Shown in pieces: positions 1 to 7,376 of a stretch of 23,087 nt of DNA; position 1 is the first letter of the stretch, and each line of letters starts with the position of its first letter. The notes under the pieces are model-generated. The model saw nothing but the letters and a program-made list of their open reading frames with translations, was not told the origin of the DNA and searched no databases. The stretch comes from an uncultured Desulfovibrio sp. (GTDB taxonomy: Bacteria; Desulfobacterota; Desulfovibrionia; Desulfovibrionales; Desulfovibrionaceae). Position numbers and translations under genes: made by a program. The stretch is taken from NCBI RefSeq assembly GCF_910584445.1, contig NZ_CAJUBO010000028.1, positions 1 to 23,087 on the forward strand, read 5' to 3'.

Positions 1-6
1 CCGCCG

Positions 7-54
7 CAAAACCCTTACGGGTTTTGTAGTGTCTACTTTTGCAAGTAGACACTA
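7..54 (-). terminator. Tandem hairpins at the 3' end of htpG
   Basis: Two perfect inverted repeats lie back to back. The first (27-54) has 10-bp arms, TAGTGTCTAC and GTAGACACTA, around an 8-base loop; read on the minus strand its 5' arm begins with the htpG TAG stop codon itself. The second (7-26) has 8-bp arms, CAAAACCC and GGGTTTTG, around a 4-base loop. Neither is followed by a long run of T on the minus strand, so this is an unusual terminator or an RNA 3'-end stabiliser. The position right after htpG supports a transcript-end role. Confidence 0.6.
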
Positions 55-1998
55 GATTTTCTTCACTTCCACATACCAGGCCGCGGCCTCGGTGAGCAGC
101 CGGCTCTCGCGCGCGGCCAGGGCCTGCGGGTCCTTGAGGTAGCCGTCCAGCAGGAGGCAGCCGTCAAAGAGGTTGCGCGTCATGTCGGCGAGCACGCGGT
201 CGTCCCTGTCCGCCTTGAAGATACGCAGCATGCTGCGCAACAGCGGATGGTCGCGGTTGACCTCGAGGATCTTGACCGGCAGGGAATCGTCCTTGTTCAT
301 GACCTTGAGGAGCTTTTCCATGGAGGCGGTCATGCCGCCGTCCGGCGCCACGAGCACGGCCGGGCTATCGGCCAGGCGGTGCGAGACGCGCACCTCCGTG
401 ACCGTGTCGCCCAGGATCTCCTTCATGCGGGCCATGAGACCGTCGAACGAGGCGCTGTCGTCCTCCGAAAGCGGGGCCACGGCTTCGGGTTTCTCCTTGT
501 CCTCAAAGGCGGCGAGGGCGTCGTCGGCGGCCGTCTCCACGGCCTTGAACTCCCAGTCCTTGTAGGAACCCAGGCCGTCCATGACGAACTCGTCCACCGG
601 CTCGAAGAGGAAGAGCGCCTCGATGCCCTTTTTGCGGAAGATCTCCATGTGCGGATTGAGCCGCGCGGCCTCGCGGTTGGGCGCGGTGACGTACCAGATG
701 GTCTTCTGGCCCTCGGGCGCGCGGGCCATGTAGTCGTCGAGGCTGGTCAGGGCCTCGGCGTCGGCCAGCGCCGAGGAGTTGAAGCGCAGGAGCGCGGCCA
801 CGCGCTCGCGATTGACGAAATCATGGTAGCCCAGCTTGAAGACCTTGCCGTGCAGCCGCCAGAAGCGGTTGTACTTTTCCGCGTCGTCGCGGGCCATGGC
901 TTCCAGATGGCCGAGGGTCTGCTTGACGATGACCTGGTTGATCTTGCGCAGGATGACGTTTTCCTGGAGCGTCTCGCGCGAGATGTTGAGCGGCAGGTCC
1001 TCGGTATCCACCACGCCCTTGAGGAAGGCGAGGTATTCGGGGACAAGCTCCTTGTTGCGGTGCTGGATGAGGACGCGGCGCGCGTAGAGGTCCAGGCCCC
1101 AGTAGTCGCGGTCCGCCCCGAAAAAGTCCATGGCCGCGTCGGGGATGAAGAGCAGGGCCATGAACTGCACGGGGGCGTCCACCGCGATGTGTTCCACATC
1201 CAGCGGGTCTTTCGTGTCGTAGGTCAGGGCCTTGTAGAAGGCGGCATAGTCTTCCTTTTTCACGCCGGCCTTCGGCTCGCGCCAGAGCGCGGGCTGGGTG
1301 TTCACGCGCTCCCCGTCCACGAAGACGGGGAAGGGCACAAAGGCCGAATGCTTGCGGATGACCGACTCCACCCGGAACTTCTCGGCGTATTCCAGGCAGT
1401 CTTCCTTGAGGTGGGCCGTGATGACGGTGCCGCGCACGGGTTCGGGGGCGGCGCTCTCCTCCACCGTGTAGCTGCCGAGTCCGTCGCTGGTCCACACATG
1501 GGCCGGCGCGTCCTCATTGGCGAAGGCCGGGCGGGAGGTCACCTCCACCTTGTCCGCCACCATGAAGACCGAATAAAAGCCCACGCCGAAACGGCCGATG
1601 ATGCTGGCCGCGTCCGCAGTGGCGGCCGCGGTCTCGCCCCCGGCGTTCCCGGCGTTTTCGGCGGCCAGACCGGCCAGGAAGTCCTCGGAGCCGGACTTGG
1701 CGATGGTGCCGAGGTTTTCCGCCAGTTCCTCGGCGGTCATGCCCAGCCCCGTATCCGCAATGGTCAGGGTCCTGGCGTCCTTGTCGAGGGTGATGCGGAT
1801 CTCCAGCGGCAGGTCGGGATGGCGCGGCGTTTCGCCCCGGTTGACGCGGAAGCGGAGCTTGTCCAGCGCGTCCGAGGCGTTGGAAACAAGCTCGCGCAAA
1901 AAGATCTCGCGGTTGGTGTACAGGGAATTGGTGAGGATATGGAGCACCTTGCGCACTTCGGCGCGGAACTGACGTTTTTTCTTGCCGTTTTCGGCCAT
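52..1998 (-). CDS. htpG: Chaperone protein HtpG (bacterial Hsp90)
   Basis: This is the cytosolic ATP-dependent Hsp90 chaperone, which works as a homodimer on partly folded proteins. The 648-residue product is normal for the family. The N-terminal GHKL ATPase domain shows [20 protein letters not shown] with the catalytic Glu and ATP-binding Asn, then [17 protein letters not shown] and [12 protein letters not shown]. The middle domain has [20 protein letters not shown]. An Ala/Gly-rich insertion of about 20 residues follows the [11 protein letters not shown] lid segment. The ATG at 1998 was chosen because AGGAGG sits just upstream and the homology starts there; an open frame continues to 2190 but is not conserved-looking. 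It diverges from lepA. A TTGACG/TAATTC promoter lies about 80 bases upstream; no convincing sigma-32 box was seen. Confidence 0.98.
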
Positions 1999-2078
1999 GG
2001 GGAACCTCCTGAAAAATTCCGTGCGCGGCCGCCGGGCGCGGACGTGACGGCGGGACGAAGCGCGGTGTCCCTCCTGCA

Positions 2079-2106
2079 GAATTAAGGCCGCCCCGGCAGA
2101 CGTCAA
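2079..2106 (-). promoter_or_regulatory. Probable htpG promoter
   Basis: On the minus strand TTGACG (2106-2101) is followed after 16 bases by TAATTC (2084-2079). This is a fair sigma-70-type match and gives a leader of about 70 to 80 bases to the htpG start. A heat-shock sigma-32 pattern is not evident. Confidence 0.45.
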
Positions 2107-2151
2107 GGGCGGCGGACACCGGGAAAGCGCCGGGGCGCGGCCGCTGCGGCG

Positions 2152-2180
2152 TGGACTTTGCGCGCCCCTTGGGCTATGCT
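2152..2180 (+). promoter_or_regulatory. Possible lepA promoter
   Basis: TGGACT (2152-2157) and TATGCT (2175-2180) are separated by 17 bases. Each matches four of six consensus positions, and the pair lies about 35 bases upstream of the lepA start. Modest support from spacing and position. Confidence 0.35.
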
Positions 2181-2213
2181 CGTCCGTCATTCTCCCGAGC
2201 GCAGGAAGGTTCC

Positions 2214-4019
2214 ATGATCCCCCAGAGCCGTATCCGCAACTTCTGCATCATCGCCCATATCGACCACGGCAAGTCCACCCTGGCCGACCGCATCCTTGAA
2301 CTCACCCGGGTGGTGAGCGCGCGCGAGGCGCGGGAGCAGTATCTGGACAGGATGGACCTGGAGCGCGAGCGCGGCATCACCATCAAGGCCCAGACCGTGC
2401 GCATCCCCTACACGGCGGCCGACGGGCAGGAATACGAGCTGAATCTCATCGACACGCCCGGCCATGTGGACTTTCATTATGAGGTCTCGCGCTCGCTGGC
2501 GGCCTGCGAGGGCGCGCTGCTGGTGGTGGACGCCACCCAGGGCGTGGAGGCCCAGACCCTGGGCAACGTCTATCTGGCCCTGGACCATGACCACGAGATC
2601 GTGCCCGTGCTCAACAAGATCGACCTCCCCAGCGCGGACCCGGCCCGGGTGCGCGCCGAAATAGAGGAAGGCATCGGCCTGGACTGCGCCGGGGCGCTGG
2701 AGGTCTCGGCCAAGACGGGACTCGGCGTGGATGCCGTGCTGGAGGCCATCGTCGCGCGCCTGCCCGCGCCGCAAGGCGACCGGGAAGCGCCGCTCAAGGC
2801 GCTCATCTTCGACTCCTGGTACGACAGCTACCAGGGCGTGGTGGCGCTCTTCCGCGTCATGGACGGCCGCATCCGCAAGGGCGACCGCATCCGCCTCATG
2901 AGCACGGGCAAGGAATACGAAGCCCTGCGCCTCGGCGTGTTCTCGCCCGAGGCCGTGGATGTGGACGAACTCCTCGCGGGCGAGGTGGGCTTTCTCTCCG
3001 GCTCCATCAAGGAGCTGGGCGACGCGCGCGTGGGCGACACCATCACCCTGGCCGCCCGGCCCGCCGCCGCGCCTGTTCCCGGCTTCAAGGAGGTCAAGCC
3101 CGTGGTCTTCTGCGGGCTGTACCCCACGGAATCGGACGAATACGAAAATCTCAAGGCCGCGCTGGAAAAACTCCAGCTCAACGACGCGGCCTTCAGCTTC
3201 GAGCCTGAGACCTCCCAGGCGCTCGGCTTCGGCTTCCGCTGCGGCTTTCTCGGCCTGTTGCACATGGAGATCATCCAGGAACGGCTGGAACGCGAGTTCG
3301 AGGTGGGGCTTATCGCCACGGCGCCCTCGGTCATCTACCGGGTGGAGACCACCGACGGCCAGACCCTGGAGATCGACAACCCGAGCCGCCTGCCCGACCC
3401 CTCGAAGATCCGCGCCCTCTACGAGCCTTTCGTACGCATGGACATCCATGTGCCCAACGAGTTCGTGGGCAATGTCATGAAGCTCTGCGAGGAAAAGCGC
3501 GGCGCGCAGAAAGACCTCCACTACCTCGCCGCCAACCGCGTGGTCGTGACCTACGAGCTGCCCTTTGCGGAAATCGTCTATGACTTTTTCGACCGGCTCA
3601 AGTCCGTGACGCGCGGCTACGCCTCCATGGATTACGAGCCGGTGGACTACCGCCCCTCGGACCTCGTGCGCCTGGACATCCTGCTCAACGGAGAACCCGT
3701 GGACGCCCTGGCGGTCATCGTCCACCGCGACCGGGCCTATCCCTACGGGCGCGGCCTGGCGCTCAAGCTCAAGCGCACCATCCCGCGCCAGCTCTTCCAG
3801 GTAGCCATCCAGGCGGCCATCGGCCAGAAGATCATCGCCCGCGAAACGGTCTCCGCCTTTCGCAAGGATGTCACCGCCAAATGCTATGGCGGCGACATCA
3901 CCCGCAAACGCAAACTGCTGGAAAAACAGAAGGAAGGCAAAAAGCGCATGAAGCGCATGGGCAACGTGGAACTGCCCCAGGAGGCCTTCCTCGCCGCGCT
4001 GAAAGTGGGGGACGAGTAG
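2214..4019 (+). CDS. lepA: Elongation factor 4 (LepA, back-translocating GTPase)
   Basis: LepA is a ribosome-associated translational GTPase that back-translocates or rescues stalled ribosomes and helps initiation. The product has 601 residues, the normal size. The GTP-binding domain shows AHIDHGKST (P loop), RGITIKAQTV, DTPGHVDF and NKID in order. The family-specific elements follow: GFGFRCGFLGLLHMEI, and a C-terminal domain ending in KCYGGDITRKRKLLEKQKEG. The start ATG at 2214 has AGGAAGG a few bases upstream; the frame opens earlier (2151) without a better start. It is convergent with the FRG gene, leaving only 19 bases between the stop codons, so the accessory island begins right at its 3' end. 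Confidence 0.98.
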   Translation: MIPQSRIRNFCIIAHIDHGKSTLADRILELTRVVSAREAREQYLDRMDLERERGITIKAQTVRIPYTAADGQEYELNLIDTPGHVDFHYEVSRSLAACEGALLVVDATQGVEAQTLGNVYLALDHDHEIVPVLNKIDLPSADPARVRAEIEEGIGLDCAGALEVSAKTGLGVDAVLEAIVARLPAPQGDREAPLKALIFDSWYDSYQGVVALFRVMDGRIRKGDRIRLMSTGKEYEALRLGVFSPEAVDVDELLAGEVGFLSGSIKELGDARVGDTITLAARPAAAPVPGFKEVKPVVFCGLYPTESDEYENLKAALEKLQLNDAAFSFEPETSQALGFGFRCGFLGLLHMEIIQERLEREFEVGLIATAPSVIYRVETTDGQTLEIDNPSRLPDPSKIRALYEPFVRMDIHVPNEFVGNVMKLCEEKRGAQKDLHYLAANRVVVTYELPFAEIVYDFFDRLKSVTRGYASMDYEPVDYRPSDLVRLDILLNGEPVDALAVIVHRDRAYPYGRGLALKLKRTIPRQLFQVAIQAAIGQKIIARETVSAFRKDVTAKCYGGDITRKRKLLEKQKEGKKRMKRMGNVELPQEAFLAALKVGDE

Positions 4020-4038
4020 GGACTCCCCCTTCTTCCCC

Positions 4039-4818
4039 TTACGGCCAGAACACAGCCTTCAGCCATCTCCCAAGACCATCCAGGCCGGGGAAGAGGGCAA
4101 ATTCGTGGATGCCGAAAGTTTCCAGCATCTTCTTGATGTCTGCCTTATGCTCAGGTGAAATACGGATTTCCGCAACGATCTCGTCCGTCATCGGGGTAAA
4201 GGGGTCCGGATGAAACGTCAGCATGGACGCTTGCGCGTGCATGCGTTGTGAAATGCATATTGGTGGGAACTGATAAATGTCACTTGTCTCCCTTTTCAAT
4301 ATAAACTCTTGATATTCAATAAAAATTTTTTCATCGTCCACATCAAATTTTCCTTTCTTGTTCTTTTTGAATTCGATTGTCTGTGCATCATCAAGAAAAA
4401 GAACATATGCGCCATAATCAATTCTTGTTTGGCTTGTAAAATTTGGTATATTTACAACATACACAATTCCTGTTTCTTTGCTCAGGCTCCGGACAGCAAA
4501 GTACAACGCAACTAACGGATTGCGAGTCCAATCCAGAAAACGCGTAGGGATGCCATGGTGCTGAGCCAGAACGGCCAAGGCGGTAAAGTCCGCACACTCC
4601 TGATATGTAGGTGAACTTTCATGGAAATTCGTTAGAAGCTTGTACTCCCTTTTAAGGGCCACACAGCGATTTTTCTCAGAGTCTTTCTCTCCGATACGGC
4701 CAACGCCAGGGCGTAATGGATACGCCTCCGTCGAGACGCCGCGATAAAGCGTCCCCCTCCTATTCTTTGCAACGATTTCGATATACTCCGGCATGCTCTT
4801 GATCGTGTATTTTTCCAT
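4039..4818 (-). CDS. FRG domain-containing protein
   Basis: The 259-residue product carries a full FRG domain, named for its F/Y-R-G motif. YRGVS is at about residues 25-29. The second conserved block, LAQHHGIPTRFLDWTRNP followed by LVALYFAV, is at about 84-109. FRG proteins are common in phage-defence and mobile loci, and their biochemical activity is not settled. The ATG at 4818 was chosen because AGGAGG lies 8 bases upstream; the frame remains open to 5016, and that extension contains a hydrophobic IFIFYIYYFI stretch that is probably untranslated AT-rich leader. Codon use and composition are much more AT-rich than lepA, indicating recent acquisition. No signal peptide or membrane segment is seen in the chosen frame. 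A defence or toxin-like role is inference. Confidence 0.88.
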   Translation of the reverse strand: MEKYTIKSMPEYIEIVAKNRRGTLYRGVSTEAYPLRPGVGRIGEKDSEKNRCVALKREYKLLTNFHESSPTYQECADFTALAVLAQHHGIPTRFLDWTRNPLVALYFAVRSLSKETGIVYVVNIPNFTSQTRIDYGAYVLFLDDAQTIEFKKNKKGKFDVDDEKIFIEYQEFILKRETSDIYQFPPICISQRMHAQASMLTFHPDPFTPMTDEIVAEIRISPEHKADIKKMLETFGIHEFALFPGLDGLGRWLKAVFWP

Positions 4819-5169
4819 TTGTACAACCTCCTGAGCTTTTATAAAATAATAAATATAAAAAATAAATATATTTGATCCCATGAATTTGCTTTTCCGCATT
4901 TCTTTCGAATAATCTACTGAAATAACTGGAAATAAAAATAGTTTTGCTGGTCTTTTTGTTGGTATTTCTTGCGGATCAAACCATAAACTCAGTATTTCAA
5001 GCCAATTTTCAGGCATCTATATAGTCCGTCCATCCTCCGGCAAAGGGGAGGACCGTCGTTCCACTGTCGGGGCAGGATCGGATCCACCTCTCCCCCTCTG
5101 CCGGGCCGTTCCCTGCTGTTTTTTGCCTGGAACGACGGGGACGGATCGCGGCAGGCGGAAGCCTCCGGC
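4819..5169. other. AT-rich leader of the FRG gene and island filler
   Basis: No convincing gene was found in this stretch. The part from 4840 to 4990 is very AT-rich on both strands and probably holds the FRG promoter (minus strand), with several TATATT-like -10 candidates but no clear -35. From about 5020 the composition turns GC-rich again. A plus-strand frame is open from 4987 into the small ORF at 5170, so the 5170 ORF may be the 3' end of a longer, truncated phage gene. Confidence 0.5.
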
Positions 5170-5322
5170 ATGGACAGCGAGCCGCTTAGTGGGTATCTGC
5201 AGGACATGAAAGGACGCACCGCCCGGCAGCTTGCCATCAACACGCTCTCGAATCTCTCCGTCATCGGTTCGGCCTTGGTTTTTTTGAGGGCCGCGCCATG
5301 CCCTTCATCTTGGCGGCGCTAG
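5170..5322 (+). CDS. Small phage-region protein, possibly 3' fragment of a larger gene
   Basis: This 50-residue frame has a plausible amphipathic helix (residues about 8-28) and then a hydrophobic stretch (SVIGSALVFL) near the C-terminus. Its frame is open upstream to 4987, so it may be the tail of a truncated gene. It overlaps the next small ORF by 25 bases, a compact layout typical of phage lysis or accessory modules. I do not recognise the family. Not confident that it is expressed. Confidence 0.35.
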   Translation: MDSEPLSGYLQDMKGRTARQLAINTLSNLSVIGSALVFLRAAPCPSSWRR

Positions 5323-5369
5323 CCTATGGAATAGCTTTCATCCTTGCCAAGGAGGCGGACAATGATTGA
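5298..5369 (+). CDS. Tiny membrane protein, phage module
   Basis: A 23-codon ORF made mostly of one hydrophobic segment (FILAALAYGIAFIL) followed by a short charged tail. A GAGGG ribosome-binding site lies 7 bases upstream of its ATG. Its stop is contained in ATGATTGA, overlapping the start of the next ORF, which suggests translational coupling. The function is unknown; phage lysis-accessory proteins have this look. Confidence 0.4.
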   Translation: MPFILAALAYGIAFILAKEADND

Positions 5370-5445
5370 GGCCATCGCCATTGCCTTTATCGTTCTGGTC
5401 AGCCTCTCCGGTTATTATGCCACCCGCAGACGCAAGCAGAACTGA
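5362..5445 (+). CDS. Tiny single-pass membrane protein with basic tail
   Basis: This 27-residue ORF has an excellent AAGGAGG site 6 bases before the ATG, one membrane-spanning segment (AIAIAFIVLVSLSGYY) and a basic C-terminal tail, RRRKQN, so it would sit N-out/C-in by the positive-inside rule. It overlaps the upstream ORF by 8 bases and is followed within 25 bases by a strong terminator. The two good ribosome-binding sites, the overlap and the terminator together argue for a real phage mini-operon. The function is not recognised. Confidence 0.5.
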   Translation: MIEAIAIAFIVLVSLSGYYATRRRKQN

Positions 5446-5468
5446 CCACCTCCACCCATGCAACCAAT

Positions 5469-5497
5469 GGCCGCTCTCTCCGGGCGGCCTTTCTTTT
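5469..5497 (+). terminator. Rho-independent terminator of the small phage operon
   Basis: Arms GGCCGC (5469-5474) and GCGGCC (5484-5489) enclose a 9-base loop and are followed by TTTCTTTT. It stands just after the 5362-5445 ORF on the same strand. Confidence 0.8.
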
Positions 5498-5562
5498 GCC
5501 CTTGCGTGCGCGCGTACTGTCCCCCAATCTGCCCCGGAAATGCCCTTCAGGGCCACGATAAT

Positions 5563-5582
5563 AAAAAAACCGGATGCCCGGC
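5563..5582 (-). terminator. Probable minus-strand terminator
   Basis: Read on the minus strand, a short CCGG-GCAT-CCGG hairpin (5581-5570) is followed by seven T. It would end transcripts of the phage tail-protein remnant lying upstream on that strand. The stem is short, so efficiency is uncertain. Confidence 0.5.
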
Positions 5583-5625
5583 AGAGAGGAAAACGTGTCT
5601 CCTCCTGCTGGGGTCTCCTCATGGC

Positions 5626-5886
5626 TCAAAAGAACATATTGGGTCGTCGGAGGCCACAGAACCCGTTCCGCCCTGTATGTCCGGATATGGACGCATGGGC
5701 TGGACGCCCCCCGAACTCGTTGTAGGCGGCATACTGAGCGACGCTCTTGCCCTGATACCTGGCGTTTTCCAGCACCCCGGCGCACACCTGGACTTTTTGC
5801 GCCAGCCGTTCCAGCGCCTTGCGCCACTTGTCGCCGCCGCTCACTGTGATGCTCGCCTTGCCCGCCTCCACGCCTTTGCCGACCAT
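5626..5886 (-). pseudogene. Phage minor tail (HK97 gp10-like) protein remnant
   Basis: The 86-codon frame begins near a usual start for this family and contains SGGDKWRKALERLAQKV followed by AGVLENARYQGKSVAQYAAY and NEFG. The pattern of a short helix, GVLxxAxY, then SVAxxAxxNEFG is typical of gp10-like tail-completion or minor tail proteins in tailed phages. Such proteins normally continue with a PxRPF segment. Here that is lost after a run of six G (5707-5712, minus strand), while the frame one base away reads QPMRPY. A single-base slip in the run is therefore the likely damage. It lies opposite to the flanking phage ORFs. Family call from memory; tentative. Confidence 0.55.
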
Positions 5887-6057
5887 CCTACAGGAAAACC
5901 GCTCCGGGAATTGCTTTTTCGATGTGGGTATTTTAGGACAATTACATTCTGCCTGCGCTCTTTGGCCGACAGCATAGCACGGACACGCAGGCAACGCTGG
6001 AGACAGTGGCCGATAGTCGCGATAGTTTGGAGAAGTCTGCATTGGAAGGGGGAAACA

Positions 6058-7125
6058 ATGGACTTTGAGGAACGAATTTTCGAGTTGGCAAAACGTGTCA
6101 GGGTACACCGCGATAAGCTGGACAACGAGCAGATGACCAAGAACACGCTGGTCATGCCCTTTATTCAGGCTTTGGGCTACGACGTGTTCAACCCGGCGGA
6201 GGTCGTCCCGGAGTTCTCCGCGCCCATCGGGGAATACAAGGATGCCCGCGTGGACTATGCCATTCTGGCGGATGGCAAGCCCATCCTGCTCATCGAATGC
6301 AAGACCCTGGGAACCGAGCTTGAGTTCAAGCACTGCAACCAGTTGCAAATTTACTTCCACGGCACAGACGCACGCATCGGCATCCTCACAGACGGCAACC
6401 GCTACCGCTTCTATTCCGACCTGGAAGCGCCCAATGTGATGGATACCAAGCCCTACATGGAGTTCTGCCTGGATGACATGGAAGAGGCGCTCATCCCCGA
6501 GCTTCGCAGGCTTGCCAAGGGACGCTTTGACTGCGACGCTTGTGTGGATAAAGCCAACGAACTCAAGTACAACCGCGAGTTCAAGCAGGTCATAGCCCGG
6601 CAGATGGAAGAACCGGATGAGGATTTCGTGCGTTTCTTCATCGCGCAGGTCTATGAGGGCAAGATCACGCAGAACGTACGGGAACGCTTCACGCCAGTCC
6701 TCAAGGCAGCAATGGAGCAGTTCCTTACCGACCGCATCAACGAACGCCTGAAAAACGCCATGACCCAGCAGAAACCGGAAGCCCAGCCGAAAGCCGCAGA
6801 GGAGACGCCGGACGAGCAAGACCACCGCATCGTCACAACGGAAGAAGAAATAAACGGCTACAATATCGTCAAAGCCATTATGAGCAAGGTGGTCGATCCT
6901 GAGCGCGTTTATATACGCGACCAGCAAAGCTACTGCGGCGTCATCCTCGATAACAAGAACAACCGTCCCATATGTCGGCTGCATTTTAATGCAGCCAGCG
7001 TCAAGTATATTGAAACTTTCGACGCGGAAAAGAAGGGGACAAAACATAAAATCGAAAAATTGAGCGACATTTACAAATATGAAGATGTCTTGCGCGCCAC
7101 TGCCGGATATTACGAAAAGGCTTAA
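6058..7125 (+). CDS. Stand-alone HsdR_N-type PD-(D/E)XK protein (type I restriction R-subunit-like)
   Basis: The 355-residue product matches the N-terminal nuclease domain of type I restriction R subunits without the helicase motor. After NTLVMPFIQALGYD (about 30-42) comes VDYAILADGKPILLIECK with the catalytic Asp66, Glu80 and Lys82 of the PD-(D/E)XK fold. A central helical region (about 150-250) is followed by a variable linker rich in Gln/Pro/Glu (about 254-272). A C-terminal domain of about 85 residues (QSYCGVILDNKN onward) completes it. Such stand-alone proteins recur in prophages and islands, often annotated as type I restriction enzymes, but no HsdM or HsdS is nearby. The ATG at 6058 follows a GGAAGGGGG site; the frame opens far upstream (5458) but overlaps phage debris there. 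It appears intact. The substrate is unknown. Confidence 0.85.
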   Translation: MDFEERIFELAKRVRVHRDKLDNEQMTKNTLVMPFIQALGYDVFNPAEVVPEFSAPIGEYKDARVDYAILADGKPILLIECKTLGTELEFKHCNQLQIYFHGTDARIGILTDGNRYRFYSDLEAPNVMDTKPYMEFCLDDMEEALIPELRRLAKGRFDCDACVDKANELKYNREFKQVIARQMEEPDEDFVRFFIAQVYEGKITQNVRERFTPVLKAAMEQFLTDRINERLKNAMTQQKPEAQPKAAEETPDEQDHRIVTTEEEINGYNIVKAIMSKVVDPERVYIRDQQSYCGVILDNKNNRPICRLHFNAASVKYIETFDAEKKGTKHKIEKLSDIYKYEDVLRATAGYYEKA

Positions 7126-7216
7126 CATCTTCAAAAAATATGGCGTCCTCTTACCACGGAGCCTGAAAAACTCCTTCTGAGACGGATGCCCGACCGTGAA
7201 CCGGGTCTTTTTTGTG

Positions 7217-7246
7217 CATGTCAAGCTGTTTTCTCTGCATGACATG
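7217..7246. promoter_or_regulatory. Operator-like inverted repeat
   Basis: Perfect 7-bp arms CATGTCA (7217-7223) and TGACATG (7240-7246) are spaced by 16 bases, upstream of the tRNA-like element and the broken antirepressor gene. A CATAAATA motif directly downstream could be a -10 box, so the repeat may be a phage repressor operator. No -35 box is convincing. Confidence 0.3.
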
Positions 7247-7264
7247 GCATAAATACGGCATCAA

Positions 7265-7326
7265 AGCCGGGAGTGTGGTAGCGGTAACGCCACGGCCGTT
7301 CTCAGACGGTTTTTCAGCTCCCGGCT
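7265..7326 (+). ncRNA. tRNA-like three-stem RNA element lacking a T arm
   Basis: The segment folds as a three-way junction. The closing stem pairs 7265-7273 with 7318-7326 (9 perfect bp, AGCCGGGAG and CTCCCGGCT). A D-arm-like stem GTGG/CCAC (7275-7278 with 7290-7293) encloses TAGCGGTAACG, with the G-G pair typical of tRNA D loops. A third stem GCCGT/ACGGT (7295-7299 with 7306-7310) encloses a 6-base loop. There is no T arm and no CCA, and the anticodon-like loop is one base short, so this is not a working tRNA. CTGTTTTGTTTT follows, so it could equally serve as a terminator for the upstream gene. It may be a decayed phage tRNA. Confidence 0.45.
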
Positions 7327-7376
7327 CTGTTTTGTTTTAAGCAGGGCCAATGAAAAAAAATCTGAGAGGTTTCACC

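Noticed and set aside
247..2085. Long plus-strand open frame opposite htpG
   Set aside because: Its translation is rich in Gly, Val, His and Arg without motifs, as expected for the antisense of a GC-rich gene; htpG on the other strand is unmistakable.
2187..3725. Long minus-strand open frame opposite lepA
   Set aside because: Antisense shadow of lepA with no motif and no ribosome-binding site.
5458..6057. N-terminal extension of the HsdR_N-type protein
   Set aside because: The extension runs through a terminator region and a phage remnant on the other strand; the conserved domain and ribosome-binding site fit the ATG at 6058.
7265..7326. Functional tRNA
   Set aside because: No T arm, no CCA and an anticodon-like loop of only six bases.
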